Shown: positions 36,401 through 50,062, counted from the first letter of the stretch. The stretch: DNA of 64,000 nucleotides from Galeopsis tetrahit (GCA_963675135.1 OY776132.1:3410001-3474000); one strand, 5' to 3'. Notes: generated by a model not told the origin, from the sequence alone. Numbers and translations are program-made.

Positions 36401-39400
36401 TGATCTCATTAGTTGACCTGCTCATTCCTATAAGGAATAGAGTATCTGGTCTAGGAAAGGGCATTTTCTTAAGCTGAGATCTTAGAAACTGATCAAGTGT
36501 AGGTTGACGTAGGATGAAAAAGGTTTTTACTCCGCTAGATACTGCAATGGTTTTTGGATTTTGTAAAATCATGTACTTTTTTGAATCCCGAGAGAGCGCA
36601 ATACAATGTTCATGCTACTTCAGGTCTTGTTCATGCTGCTTCATTATGCATTCATGGTTGTGCACTCCTCTGCACTTATTCAATAGTCAGCTATAGTATT
36701 CAATTTTATTTACTCTTTTCTGAATTTTCTACATATGATGGGTCGATGACTAATCATTTCATTTTGCCTAGTGCTAAACGGCAGTCATTAGTGTGTATAG
36801 TCCATGTTTGGTTTTCTCTTATTCACCTAATTTTTTTGTAATTTTGATGGACCTATAATTATCAGCAATTATGGCAGCCAACGGGCCGATACACTAACTT
36901 CAAGTATAATGTCTCTTGTTTGGCGAATGTGATGCAAATGAAAGTCGCTCAACATATTGAATAATGTACTAGGACTATTTAATCCGAGGATGTGCCATTG
37001 TTCTTGACCTTGATTCCTGTCACCAACTGAAATTAAACATTCTATAACAAAGCAAACCTTGTTTTCCTTTGCTGAGTGGAAATTGATTAATCTCCCATTT
37101 ATTTTAATAAACTAGATATTATTTTTTGCTGAATGATTTTATTTGTGACAATGGTAAAATGGATGAGCATAAGAACTACTCAATGCACAGCCTTTTTTTA
37201 AATTTTTTTTATTTATGTTAAGACATTAAGTCTTGTAAATGTGAAGTTAATAAAAAGTTCTTCCTCACTGATTCAGATTGATGATGAGCATGGGCATGCT
37301 TTGAGGAGCAATCCATCTACTTATATTGAACTAATCAACTCAGCTGGACGAGGGCTGCATAGGTTTGATCTTGCGCTCTTTATGCTTATTCATAGTTTGA
37401 AGTTTATATGTTCGTTTGTTTATCTAGCAGCTAAACTTGTTATTGGAGCTGCAAGTGGTTTGTAGGTTTGGTAGCCTCACTACTAAAAGGCCAGTTAGCA
37501 CTCGTTGCAGGTTCTTAGAATAAGGTTTTGACTGGGTCCTTGTACAACTATTCTCCAGCACACTATCCTAGGGATTTAACTTAATAGCGTCACTATGTAC
37601 TTATCAGGATTGAACTCCATAAGTCATCGCTCTTGTTTTCTTATTGGTTGGGCTTCTTGTAAAAATGGTTTTGCTATCTTTATTTTGGTTTCAGTGCCAG
37701 CAAGGATTGACAGTTCCATCTTCTTCTCTCTTTGTTACTGTTACTCTATTTTGCTTAAAAGCATATTGTGTAACCTTGTAGACATTGATGCATATACGAA
37801 AATCCTAGTCTCTTTAGCTTAACCACTTGGTGAATTGTTGCAGGATTGGAACCATTTTCAGTTATGGTGCATCACATCTATCTACGGGTCAGGGTCCAGA
37901 TGAGTCCCTCCTTGCTTTACTTGAGGTGTTCTTTCCAATGCTCGAGAAACTCTTTTTGTCCAAACACGTTGAGAGTGTGAGCCTGGCTACCGCTGCCTGC
38001 AGGGCTCTTACACTTGCAATTGAGGCGTCAGGTCTCAGTAATTTCATTATATGTTGTGTGTTGAAGATTATATTATGATTATATCTTTATTATTTTCCTT
38101 AGTCTAGTCTTGATTAGTACGTAGATCATTATTTATTCTTTCCTTGTTTTGGATTGTAACCCTAGGTCTTTCTCTCACTATAAATAGGGGAGTCTTCTCA
38201 ATAATATACACAATACATGAATTCTCTACTACATCTATCTCATTTACATTGTGGCCAAGGCAACACCCTTCTTAGCCAAAATCTATCATGTTGCTCAATA
38301 ATCATGATGACAGAAGGCTTGATGGTTATCACTAAGGGACCTGTACTAATGGATAATCTGTAGAATGTGTTGGAATACATACACCATTGAATTCCTGATT
38401 GCAACTTTTTAGTTTTTCCGTACAACTGTATAAGATAGGGTTAAAATCTGAATGATAGAAAGTAGAAACATACCGTTATCAGAAAATCATAATCTGTTAT
38501 CACCAGGAAATATTAAGGTTTCCTACACTGTGATTATTTTTTATACATTGGGAGAGACTTGCTTCATTACATGGTTGATTTGCTCGCAGGTCAGAGCTTT
38601 GGGCCATTATTGCCGAAGGTGCTTGACTCCATGTCAACCAATTTCTTATCATTCCCAAATCATGAATGCTACATGAGAACAGGTGAAACATATACGATGA
38701 GTGGTTTTTGTATTTGCTAGTTATTGTTTGCACAGAACTGAAGCACGGTTAAGAAAATGATGTTATATGGTACACTGCATATCTAGTTAGATGCTTAAAT
38801 CCAATTTCTAAGTGAAGCTTTGAGAAGTATAACTTGGGAAGAGAATTTGCCACCTTGGTCATTAGAATATTTATCTGAAAATTGATGGTAATTGATAGGA
38901 ATAAGAAAATACTCATTTTACAAGTGTAATAATTGGTTGAGAGCAAAAACATTCCAACATCTTCTAGAAGCTATTACAGTTTGCTGAATTTACTTCTATG
39001 CACATCTTACCTATCAAATTGACTTAAAACAGAAACAATTCCCCATAGGCTGTCCATGATCCGTCCTAATTCTGAACCTTATAACCACGTGTTCACAAGA
39101 GTGTTCTAATTCCTGTATTTGTCAATATACTATGGAGCCTGTTGTTTGGTGGAAGTATTGCAGGACATATATCTTATGTAATTTTTTTCCGCTGTGGGAT
39201 GTTTTGTGCACCTTCCTTTGATCTTCTTATTGAGTCATCTGTTGGTTTGTCATTCTTTTAGGTCTCATTATCATTAGTTTTTTCCAGCTTCAATCATTGT
39301 TGAAGAATTTGGAAGCAAGGAGGAATATGGACCATCATTCATTAGTACATTTGAGAGATTTACTTCTTCCACATCAGTAATGGCTCTTACTTCATCCTAT

Positions 39401-41155
39401 ATCTGTGATCAAGAACCCGATCTGGTTGAGGCTTACACAAATTTTGCATCTGCATATGCGCGCAATTGTTCAAAGGTTCTCATAACCGTGTTAATAAAAT
39501 GTTTCAATGGCTGTAGATCCTTCTCTCTAATGAATTTTATTTTATACTCCTATTAGTCAATTTGCGTAACTAAAACAATTGGTAATTTACATTCAGAAAG
39601 TATTAGCTGCCTCGGGTTCTGTTTTCGAAGTGTCCTTGCAGAAGGCAGGAATTTGTTGTACAGCTTTGCATCGTGGTGCAGCTTTATCAGCAATGTCATA
39701 TATGAACTGTAAGTGTTGATAAAAACTAGGATATTATTTATGTGTGACTCTCTCTCTCTTCTACTACTACTACTACTACCAGACCCTCGTCATAAGTCAT
39801 AACACAAGATTCTGAATTTCTCTGAATAGAGCTGTAGCTTTTAAATGTGGCTTGTCTATTCAGATAGTACGATAATAACCTTTTAAAAGGTTACATTACT
39901 TATGTACCTGAATGGCAATAGCAAATGCGATAAGCAGAGTTAATTAGTCTTTTATGGTATTCCCTACTAGCAAGCAAAGCAACCATTTTCACATTATTGA
40001 TTCCATTCCCTCTTTTCTTTTGTGGAATACATCATATATTAATCAATAATATGTTATAACTGCATTATTAACTTATTCATGAGCCTTGTCAGGTTTCTTG
40101 GAGGTCGGCCTTGCTTTGTTGGTTGAATCTGAGGCTTCTACATCTGAAACGTCCGTTCAGGATATGGTGATAGGGGTCATATCTCATAGTGGCGAGGGTT
40201 TTATTTCGAATCTGGTCTATGCTCTACTTGGTGTCTCTGCAATGTCAAGGGTAAACATCAAATCCTTCGATTTAGGCACCTAAAGATGCTGCACTGATTT
40301 CTTATTTGTCTACAAAGTATTTACTGAAATTGCATCATCCTGATTTCTTTTAATCATGCCTTTGTGTTCATTCTTGGAAGATAGGCTTGGTTAAAGGACT
40401 ACAGATATATCTGTTTTGCGTTAATTATAGTTTTGCTTTCTGCAGGTTCACAAATCCACAACAATCCTCCAACTGTTAGCTATAATATGCAGTTTAAGTG
40501 AGAGAACAAAGTGGAAAACTGTACTTTGCTGGGAAGTTTTACACCGTTGGCTTTGCTCAGCTGTTAGTCTCTCTCTCTCTCTCTCTTTAAATATATGTGT
40601 GTGTGTGTAGTTTAAGAATCGTCTGACAAACTGAGCAAGTTTAGGTTTGCACATATTCTTAAAGCAATTATTTCAGATCAAGCTAATTCATTCTTGGTTA
40701 GAGTTTAGAAAGCTATAATCGTGCACCTGTAGAATGTTACGAAAGTAACAGATAGTTCCCTTTTATTACTAAAATGTTATACGGAGTATTAAACATCCCC
40801 TGGTCCTAAGATTGTCATTTAAAATGTCTTTGTGTCTAGAGTTAATGTTCCAAGAATGATTATAACAGCTTCTAATATAAATTTACTATGTCGAAAGTCT
40901 GTGTCTTGAGTAGCATGTAGTGTAATTTTCATGATTTTAATCCTAGTGTATTTTCAGTTGCAGATGCTGCCTCGTGAGTACCTAAAACCGGGTGAAATCG
41001 AATCTTTGGTGCCGAATTGGATGAAGGCTCTTGCTACATCAGCTTCAGATTACGCTGGAGGTATAAATAGTCAAGTGCAGGGGAAAGGGGGAAGACTTCT
41101 AAAGCGTTTATTAAGAGAATTTGTTGATAATCATCGTGTTCCTAATTTAACTTGA
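27413..41155 (+). CDS. importin-13/transportin-3-like karyopherin
   Basis: Importin-beta family nuclear transport receptor (plant ARM/HEAT-repeat orthologue group of At1g12930 type, related to IPO13/TNPO3); cargo unknown. 24 exons, all in frame: 27413-27643, 28000-28098, 28206-28427, 28518-28637, 29331-29414, 29507-29566, 31433-31561, 31711-31772, 31884-31940, 32059-32176, 33455-33589, 34186-34266, 34381-34494, 34670-34749, 35006-35141, 35604-35753, 37277-37362, 37844-38031, 38590-38682, 39288-39475, 39597-39708, 40093-40250, 40446-40562 and 40958-41155. Total 1005 residues, near the family size. Recognisable segments are [86 protein letters not shown] and the basic tail [18 protein letters not shown] second in-frame ATG at 27422 could be the start. 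No disabling change. Confidence 0.93.
30717..31272. mobile_element. 556-bp MITE in karyopherin intron 6
   Basis: The terminal inverted repeat CAAGGATGAAAATATC is identical for 16 bp at both ends. It is flanked by ATTGCTT (30710-30716 and 31273-31279), a 7-bp target duplication. The interior is rich in CGATATCG-like palindromes. Superfamily uncertain (hAT or MULE derived). Confidence 0.82.
32604..32891. repeat. 144-bp tandem duplication in intron 10
   Basis: Two near-identical 144-bp units (TCCTTTGCTAATC... TTTGTGCCAATAA) start at about 32604 and 32748. They are intronic, with small indels only. Confidence 0.88.
33715..33835 (+). mobile_element. possible tRNA-related SINE relic in intron 11
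   Basis: ATGGCTCAGCTGCTTAGG resembles an A-box region, and TTGGTTCAAGTTCTGA about 65 bases on resembles a B-box. No target duplication or tail was confirmed. Confidence 0.3.
38059..38248 (+). mobile_element. 190-bp solo LTR in karyopherin intron 18
   Basis: It starts TGTTGAAG and ends TTTACA (TG...CA ends), with a perfect 5-bp target duplication TTGTG (38054-38058 and 38249-38253). A TATA-like CTATAAATAGGGG lies near 38179. No internal retrotransposon sequence remains, so a solo LTR, possibly of a TRIM-size element. Confidence 0.85.
40564..40610. repeat. (TC)n and (GT)n microsatellite
   Basis: Directly after the exon 23 donor of the karyopherin gene, TC repeats are followed by ATATATGTGTGTGTGTGT. 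Confidence 0.85.
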
Positions 41156-42975
41156 GATAGATATAAACAAATTGCAGTTTTACGAGCTGTTGTATTGTTC
41201 GTTAGAATTAGAGTATAACTTAAGCTCGAAATCAAAATAATTTCGAGCAAACAGAAAATAGACAAGATCCGAATTCGTTCGCCCTCGGCTGGGAATGTAA
41301 GTTTAGACGACAAGTTTTGTCAAAGCAGCAATCGATGTTGTAGATGTAGATGCAGATTCAGTTTTTGTTTCATTACCAACTGCAGATGTGTGATTTTATT
41401 TCAAAGTCCCATTTTAGTGCCTTTGTGCTGAGGGCATTGAGAATATTCGGTTTTCTTTAAAATTAAATAAATAGATTCAGGAAATAAGGAAATTATATTC
41501 GTTTGGATAATTAGGAAAAAGTCCAATTTTGAAACTGTTTTGTCTGTACAAAAATTATACTACTAGCTGTTGCTGCATTACAATTGACAACTGGGTCTGT
41601 GAATTTACCACTTTATTCTTCGAAAAGATGAATAAGAAAAGTGTGCAAACAATTGTTGAATACAGGTACTTTCTTTTTATATTGGTTTTTGTTACTTGAT
41701 TAAGACTTGTTATACTCTTTCCCTCCCTGGAATGTTTGTCAAATTTTCTTTTAAGTTCTAATTGTAAACTTTTTAGAATATTAATACAATTGATTATATT
41801 TAAACTTAAATTTTAATTCCCTAATGCTTGTTGAATTATTGTATTTTTTTTAATTATCAATCGCTAGGGTTTTGTTCTATTGATATAATGAAACTTATTT
41901 GTTATATTATGATTTTTTTTACTATTATGTGAACTATCAAATTTATGTTATATTAACTATTCATAATTTTATTATTTATAATTACTAATTTTTTTTATTT
42001 GGTTTAATAGGTTTGTTAAGTATATAAATTATATTGTATTGAAAATAATAATAATAATATAATAGGTTTATAAGTAATTTTAGGTGTGCATTAAGTGTGA
42101 GATTAAAAATTCGAGACTTGAATTGAGACGGAACTCGTAAAGTCTTAAGTCCACTCATTTGAGTTCGGAAGGAAACATATCTGAAAATTTGTAATTTTAT
42201 ATATTGATTTTTAATTAATAATCTCATACTTATTTATTATATTATTATTATTTAAATATATGTTATAACGTTTTTTTGTATCAAAATTATGTTTCCATTC
42301 ATTCCTTCACTCCGTACAACAATTTATCAAATATCTTCCCCTATATAATATAACGTCTTTCTTGATCGATTTTAATAACAAACAAGTGGAAGTTTTTTAA
42401 AACATTTAATTAATTTAATTTAATTCTATCAAATGAGTGGAAGTTATTCTTACTTACGTTTTAGTTTTCTTTTATTGTAAATTAAATTTAAGAAATAACA
42501 AGTGCATATTAAGTTGGAAATTAAGAAATTACACAAGAAATTCATAATTGTAAACGTAATATGAGAATTGTAAAACATTTTCACAAAAAATATACTATTT
42601 CTTTGTTGTTGGAGTTGATATATAATTTTATTTTACGTAAATAAATAATCAATAAATTTATGTATAAGATGCAATAAAATACTCTAATATTAAAAAAGGG
42701 GCTTTTAACAATCTCCCCTATAGGCTATAGGAGCCCAAGCTCAAAACAAGTTTGGTTAGCTATTAAGTATTATATTGATTCTTACCACGAAAATTTGATT
42801 TATTGTTGGTCTAAAATTAGATTTATGCAATGAAACTAAATTAATTGTTACAAAACTTGAAAATCACATCATCTCATGATAATTTTTTTCTGTGAGGAAT
42901 GTTGATAATAAAATATTTAGAGTTTATTAACAAAGTAAGACAATGCATAAAGTATTTCACTTTCGAACAACTCAC
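41156..42975. other. 3' flank of karyopherin and AT-rich spacer
   Basis: The first few hundred bases are probably 3' UTR. The rest is AT-rich with poly-T tracts and no gene that I can support. No complete MITE was delimited. Confidence 0.5.
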
Positions 42976-43391
42976 CTTTGAATAAATGTTACCACTACAA
43001 CATTATCATTCCGCTTGTAAAACGAAATTCGTTTGGTAACTCCATAGATAAATTCAATAGCGACATTAGTGGCACCCAATTCCATTGCTTTCACGATCCA
43101 TTGACGAAAAGTCACCGGAAGTATATAAATTGACAAACTTACATAGGACTGACATTTTAGCAGTAACTTGAATTTCTGAATCTTTAGTTTCAAATCTTCG
43201 TATCTTTTCAAAGTCCTCTCCGTGATTTTTACAAAGTCAGTATGTCTTTTAAAGTCTAATTCAGAAAAATCAAGTTGGGAGCGAGCTAACCAGGCTTCTT
43301 ACCATGATTTGGAGAGGATAGTTGTTTGAGCGGCTTCTTTTGTATTTAAAAAAGACTGTATGTGTTGAATCATCTCTTCTGGTAGTTCCAT
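42976..43391 (-). pseudogene. F-box protein remnant with in-frame stop
   Basis: From ATG at 43391 the minus strand reads MELPEEMIQHIQSFLNTKEA, then AQTTILSKSW, an F-box start, then TAA at 43299-43301 (codon 31). The same frame continues EAWLARSQLDFSELDFKR and VTFRQWIVKAMELGATNVAI as in F-box/LRR proteins, up to a donor-like CAAAG|GTGAGT at 42976. No later exon is recognisable downstream. The stop and the missing 3' exons mark it as a pseudogene. It is not close to the tandem F-box pair (it lacks the RDVV/RWNNLW sequence), so it derives from another F-box lineage. Confidence 0.75.
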
Positions 43392-45350
43392 AACAAAACC
43401 TAGAAACAAAATACGGAGTAATAGAATTTTGTATGAATTTTTAGCCTTTATTGACAATATGAGGAATTAGATTAAAAACTGAAATCATACAAGTAATAAC
43501 ATAAAATTAAGCATATATAGAAGCAACAAACAAAGAATATATATAAAATAGTCACCAACCTGAATCTTTTTTCTCAAAACAATTACTGGGAAGAAACAAG
43601 TGGCTTTTTTTTTTTTCCAATGCCACAGTATCCTGTTCTTGGTCCGCTTTGTCATATATATATATATATATATATGTTTTTTTTTTTAAATAAGGAAATA
43701 TAATATTGATACTATAATAAATCTAAAAATATATGACTATTAAATCTATAAACAAAGAAATATATACAAGTGAATTGGGCCGCAATTATTTTTATTTGGA
43801 AGGAGTACTATATTCTAAAAACTATTTAACAATGAAATTAATCAAATAGAAAAGGAAATAAATCAAATAGAAAAAAACATATTATTAGTTAAAAAATAGT
43901 ATTTCCTACTTTCATAAAATTTATTGCATTTGATCTTGATTTTTGTTTCAGAAAATTTATCTTTTTTCCTATTTTTACCACGAATTTTCCTAAAATACCT
44001 ATTTGTAACTTCTACAATATCACTTTTAATTGGAAATGTATTAATAATTTATTTTCTCTCACTTTCTTTTAAAAGGTAAGGGTGTGATAGAAAAGAAAGG
44101 TCAATGGGGAGAGAGAAAAATTAATGAGAGATAAATGTGTCAAAAAATATGTTACTTAATTATATTCTTAATTCTATGATTGATAAGTTTTATTGTATTG
44201 AATATTTATTCCATATGAAATGATTATTCCCAAAAATTTAAAAATATTGATTCCATCCCTTCTCCTAGTTTTATGTATTTCATTCCTTGACGAAAGACTA
44301 TTTAAGGTTATTTTTAATTATTTTAATTAATTTATATTCATTATTTTTTTAAGATTAAATAATTATCCTCAACCCTAATTTAACTATAACAACCCATAAT
44401 GATTTTAATAATTTACTTTACATGTCATAAAAAATTTAGTTAATTTCCTTATTAATTGAAATTATTTAACAAACGACTAATTATAATTTAAAGTTAAAAA
44501 ATAATTTTATAATAAAATATGAAATAATTTACGTAGAAGAATATGTAAAAAATAATAGAAATTTTAAGTTTTGCAAAATTATTGAAAAATTACATAGTTT
44601 TTAATTAATTTATATATTTTTTAAAATAATACATGTTCAAAGATAATTTAGTCATTTAATATAAATTTTTAATTTTTTTTTACATTCATTGTAGCATATT
44701 AATCAATCATGAGATTAGAATCAAATATGGAATATCTTTTTCATTCATTTTCAATACCAATCATAAGAATTATCATTCTTATTTTATTCTTTTTCCACCA
44801 TCCTTTCATTCTTGAGTTTATTTCATTCAACTCAAATATAAATCAATCATACCAATCATGCCGTTACAAAAAATGGATCGATTAATGTTTACAATTTTTT
44901 TTTTTTTTTGGTAAATTTGTAACATAAGAATATTAATATGCTATCGTTAATTGTATAATTGTCATATTAATATTACACTGTTTAAAATTATATTTGCAAA
45001 ATTTAAAATAAAGTAGGGTTAGTGATGCCCTAATTATAATATACTTTACTTTTTTCAAATAAATTTTTTCATACTCATTCTATTAATCCACACCACACTA
45101 TTAATTTTTTACAATATAGGTTGGGTTCAGATTTAATGGTTTAATTTAATGTTAATGGTTGGTTTTTTTATTTCTCATAAATAATGAAATGATACTTTAA
45201 AAACACATCACATGGAGTTTAATTTATTATAGATAATAATTGTTTAATACTACATAGAAAATGATAATTTCAAAATGTTAGCAACATAGCTGTTGTGCAA
45301 CAATTTGGAATTAAAAGAAAAAAAATTAAATATCTAGCCTCACAAGACAA
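43392..45350. other. AT-rich intergenic region
   Basis: Low-complexity DNA with an (AT)n microsatellite at about 43655-43674 and poly-T runs. No gene or well-defined element recognised. Confidence 0.5.
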
Positions 45351-45359
45351 GTTCGAATC

Positions 45360-45475
45360 GACTCGTTAGTAAATTGAGTATCTAACGAGCTCAAACTCTC
45401 TTCATTTAACGAACGAGCCTTATCGAATCGAGTCGAGCTCACGAACAGCTCGGTTCGTTTAACAGCTTTGGCAAC
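45360..45475. repeat. CGAGCTCGA-rich repeat, copy 1
   Basis: Contains TCGAATCGAGTCGAGCTCAC and AACGAACGAGCC motifs, related to 47996-48310 and 54680-54990. Probably a degenerate MITE family. Confidence 0.5.
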
Positions 45476-46019
45476 AAATAGCTGTATTTAGTTTTTCTAT
45501 GTTGTTGTTTAGAGATATAAATAAATATTCACTAACATTATCGAAATTGTTACAATTTATGATTTTTTTTTTCAATTATTGTGTATTATTATTTATATTA
45601 GTTAGAAATCTGAATAAAAATAACATCCTTATTTCCAAACCAAGTCTAATTGGCAATTATTTCCTCCATCTTTAGTTCAAATGTCCATATGTACAAATGT
45701 TTCCTTATTCCTATTTTGAGTTACTAGTTTTTTTTATTTTTTTATTGTTCAATTTCGTTATTCTTATTTCATTTTTTTATTTATTCACTCTATATTTTTA
45801 CTCTTCAACTATCATCTATTTATTTAAGTTATCATTTATTTTATTTATAAATAATCATTTTACACAAAAAAAAAAATTATATGAAGTATTGTATACATGA
45901 AATATAGATAATTGAGTTAAATTTGAGACAAAATTCGTGGGTCAAGCTCGGGTCAACGCCAGTCAACAGGAGTTAAACTTAATTAAAATATATTTCTTCG
46001 TTTTCAAGTACTCCTATTA

Positions 46020-46640
46020 TTTTACTACATGACAAAAACTATATTACCACATGACCAAAATATTACTCCCTCCGTCCTATACTTGAAGACACATTTTACC
46101 ATTTTGGGCGTCCCGTACTTGAAGGCACATTACTTAAAATAGTAAAAACACTTTTAAACACTCCCCTTAAAACATCACAATATTACAACAAATGCCACTA
46201 CTTTATTACACTAAAAAGTAACTTTATTACTATTTATAAAGTTGAAAAGTCTTTACTACCCCCACTTTATCTTACACAATATTAATAAACAATTCATTCA
46301 TTAAAACCCGTGCCCAATTGATTTGTGTCTTCAAGTATGAGACGGAGGGAGTATCACTATAAGATAAAAAAATGTACTACTACAAGGTCAAAAATATTCT
46401 GAACACTTAATTTTTTTGGCGAATTCTTTAGAATATTTTTGATATGTAGCAGTACACTTTTGTTCTTGTAGTGATAGTACTTTAATCTTATAGTAACAAT
46501 ATATTGATCAAGTAGTAAACCACATGCTTGCCACCCACAAATTTTTTAAAGGATCCGAATCCAAACTTTTGATCCGTAATTTTTTTTAAACTATCTTAAT
46601 TGAACATATTTTATATGTGAAAGTATTTTCTATTATTTTA
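46020..46640. repeat. dispersed repeat family, copy B (split by MITE)
   Basis: Sequence either side of the MITE at 46066-46351 (ACTATATTACCACATGACC before, CAAGGTCAAAAATATTCTGA after) matches the family seen at 26640-27130. The MITE therefore landed inside an older repeat. Confidence 0.6.
46066..46351. mobile_element. Stowaway-type MITE (286 bp)
   Basis: CTCCCTCCGTCCTATACTTG...CAAGTATGAGACGGAGGGAG flanked by TA. Inner direct copies of CTTGAAG(A/G)CACATT are also seen. Confidence 0.92.
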
Positions 46641-47389
46641 TCATAATTCAACCTATCTATCTTATAAACTGATAAACTAGTCAATATTTATTAAAATCGG
46701 TTCCAAGTGTGAATGGAAGGAGTATTATATTTGAAAAATGAGGGAGGTATTCCATGATGACATACAAGATTCCAAATGAATGAATAATTTGCAAAAAAAC
46801 TAAAAAATAATCCCAAAAAGGGCAAAAAGAAATAGTACTAATGTATTTGTAGCCGTTACCGACTGCTTGCTTGTCTGTCTAATTAAAAAAGGGTATGATA
46901 TTTAAAATTAAATTAAATTAAATGTACTTGCTTTTATTAATAAATTAATTGAATTAGAATTAAAAATTCATGAAATAGATAATTGATTGTGAGACGTGTA
47001 GGAGCAATGTCAACATAGCTGGCCATAGCACAAAATACCACTTTAAGCTATCATCATTTTCACACAACATAAAAAATAAAATAAAAAAATATTTTTTTAA
47101 TCGTACACAATTTAATATTGTTGCTGCATTATTATTCATTTATTATTATTAATTTTATTACAGTTGTTGTTGTCATTTATGAATAATTGTTAATTGTAAC
47201 ATCATCGTACAATGTAATCTTTTCGGGTATAAATGAATTTTGATTTTGAATTTTCGATTTAGGAAAAGTGAAATTATTATATTGTGAAAAGTAAATACTC
47301 CATGTGAGATAGAAAATGAGAGTTAATTTTGTTGGTTGAAAATAGATTTGTGTGAAATACTATAGGTGCAATGAAAGAATTCATATTCA

Positions 47390-48430
47390 CGGGTAGAGCT
47401 GTCGAGAAGGTTCGGTGGAGCAGGCCGACCCATTTATTAGGCGGACTGTCAAAAGACTCAAAATCTCAACCAAATTTATAAAGAAACGGATTGTAGGCTG
47501 AGAAAAATTGAGTCCAATAATAAATAATAGTAATAATAATAATTAAAAAAAATAATTAAAAAAAATTAATTATTTAATTTCCCCACAGAGTTTATAACAC
47601 TGCTGTTTTTTTGGCTTTATTTTATTGGTTGCATTGCATTGCTGTCTCTATCCTCCTATGTTTTGTACGGCACTTCCGCTGTAACATTAAATATCATTCA
47701 TGCTTCCTTATTTACCTTTACCATTTTGCAAATAATACAGCTAGCAAAGACACGAAAACTACGGATTAATATTTGATCTTATTGGGTTCGTATCGACACG
47801 ATAACGATATACTACAAATTTTGTATTATGTTCGTGTCGATTAGCTACGCACGATAAAATTAATAGATAATCCGTTAACAACTTGTTACTTGTTGATTGT
47901 TATTGACATGTTACAACACGACACAATAATAACACATTACGATGATTTTTATATATTTAAATGTAGTTCTTATTTTTAGTTGTGTCGTTATCGTTAGGAC
48001 TGTAAGTGAGCCGAGTCAACTCGTGAGCTACTCGAAAAAAGATCGAAATCAACACGAAGTTAATCGAGTCGAATATTGAGCTACTCGAGTAGCTATCAAA
48101 TTCAAGTTCGAGCTAATAAATACTCGCAAGTCTAATCAAACTTGAATAATATTTACTATTTTACTATTAATATAGTATAATTTATATACAAGTAATCGAG
48201 TTGAGTCGAGCTCAAGTTTATTTTAGAAAAATATGTTTTACAATTAATTTTGAAAATTATATAGGTAATCAAGTTGAGTTTCGAGCCCAACTCGACTCAT
48301 TTACACAACTAGTTATGTGACATTATTATGTTACGTCGATATAAAAATTATTCATGCATATCGTGTTAACACATATTCTTATTGTGACATATTCATATTT
48401 GGTCTTATCGTATTGACACAAAATACAACA
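47390..48430. repeat. nested dispersed repeats incl. CGAGCTCGA-type element
   Basis: The segment 47775-47940 and again 48310-48420 has TCGTGTCGACACG/CGTGTTAACAC motifs typical of a dispersed plant repeat. Between them, 47996-48310 has imperfect inverted ends (GTGAGCCGAGTCAACTCG and CAACTCGACTCATTTACAC), suggesting a MITE nested in an older repeat. No coding content. Confidence 0.45.
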
Positions 48431-50050
48431 TGATAGTACGATTTGTTAAATCTACAGGTAAATGAATAGTTATATCGAGTTTTAAACTTATATATTATAC
48501 TAGTATTATTTATCATGTTCAAGAAGTCTAAAAATAATATTTTCATTGAATGGAAATCAAAATAAATATGTTTGTCCCATTTTGAGACCAAACATAGTTG
48601 CGTGTTACAAATGAACTTTAATGAATTATCAAATGAGCTGTATATGTTGTACACTACAATTATATGCAGTTGATGAAACGGGGCCTTTTGAGACGTAAAA
48701 TTGATTCCTCGAAATTAGTCGACCCTTAAATCGTAAATCCGAAACTTAAAAAAAAATAAAAATTGCCGTTGATGAAAGAAATAACGACCAGATTTACAAT
48801 CACAATTAATTACTTCCAATACTAATTAAACGGTGAGTTATTTTTTTCTTTTCTTCTATAAATTTAATATTGCTATATCTATATAAATATAAATTTCATA
48901 ATCTTATACTCATACACAATTAAATTATCATTCAATTAATTAATTTATAAACAATAGCCAGTATCATTTTAAATAAATTTATCATATCCCACAAGAAATC
49001 ACATTTCCAATTTTGATGTGGAAAGATAAGTAGTAACATATTAAAAAATAACCATCGTCTTATAATATAAAGACAACACATGTTAAAATTCATTAGGGTA
49101 CGAAACTTAAAAAATTTAAGACAACACATGTTAAAATTCATTAGGTATGAAACTAAAAAAATGAGATCGATAAATCAAACTGATCATACCCTCGATATAT
49201 CTGTTTTATAATTAAACTAATTAATATTCAAGTTAAACAATACGTTTTCATTGTTAAACAAGTATAATAAGGTTTACATTGTTTTACACTCAACTTAATT
49301 GATAACATTCAAACTAACTAGCTAATAGCTAATAAACAATCAGTAAGGTGATTTTTACTTTCGATTTTAAAAATCGACTTTCGAATTTTAAAATTTTACA
49401 TCGATTTTAAATTAAAACTTGAGTATAATAATTTTATAGTTGGAGATGACGAAATACTGTTCGCCTAAAATTTTGTGCCAACATAATAATTTTTTAATAA
49501 AATTATATGAGAATTATAAGCTTGTGAGTATATATTTACCACTAAAATAGACATTGTTTCTAATTTCGTATGCCTCAAATTATAAACTTGTTTCATGGTT
49601 AGTCAATAGTCATTAACTATTTTTCATTTGACTGAAATTAATGAAATTATTTAACACACCTACTTTTAACAAAATTTAATGGACATTTTTTTTTTGTTAT
49701 TTAATGTGAGTGTAAAATAAGAAGAAAATAGAAAAAAAAAATTAATAATCCAAATTTTGTCATTATAATTTTTCTAGCTAAAAAAATTTAATGACATGAT
49801 CTCTCATTTAATTTTTTTAGCTAAAAAAATTATAATGACAAAATTCATGTAGTAATAACAAGATTTATGTTATTATAGCTCATTTTTTTAATTTCAATAC
49901 TCCCACCGCCCCAATTTCAAGATTTATGTTATTATTCATAAAATTATGAATACTGCGAGAGTGGACCTGTGAAATTTATAAAAGATTTTTTATATTAAAA
50001 GTGTGAAAGTTATTAATTAAAAATAAAATTGTATGAGTAATGGGGAAAGT
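48431..50050. other. AT-rich intergenic region with a small foldback
   Basis: An inverted repeat of about 37-bp arms (AATTTTGTCATTATAATTT and complement) lies at about 49753-49848. A direct repeat TTAAGACAACACATGTTAAA type occurs at 49068-49145. No gene recognised. Confidence 0.5.
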
Positions 50051-50062
50051 ATAATTTAATAT

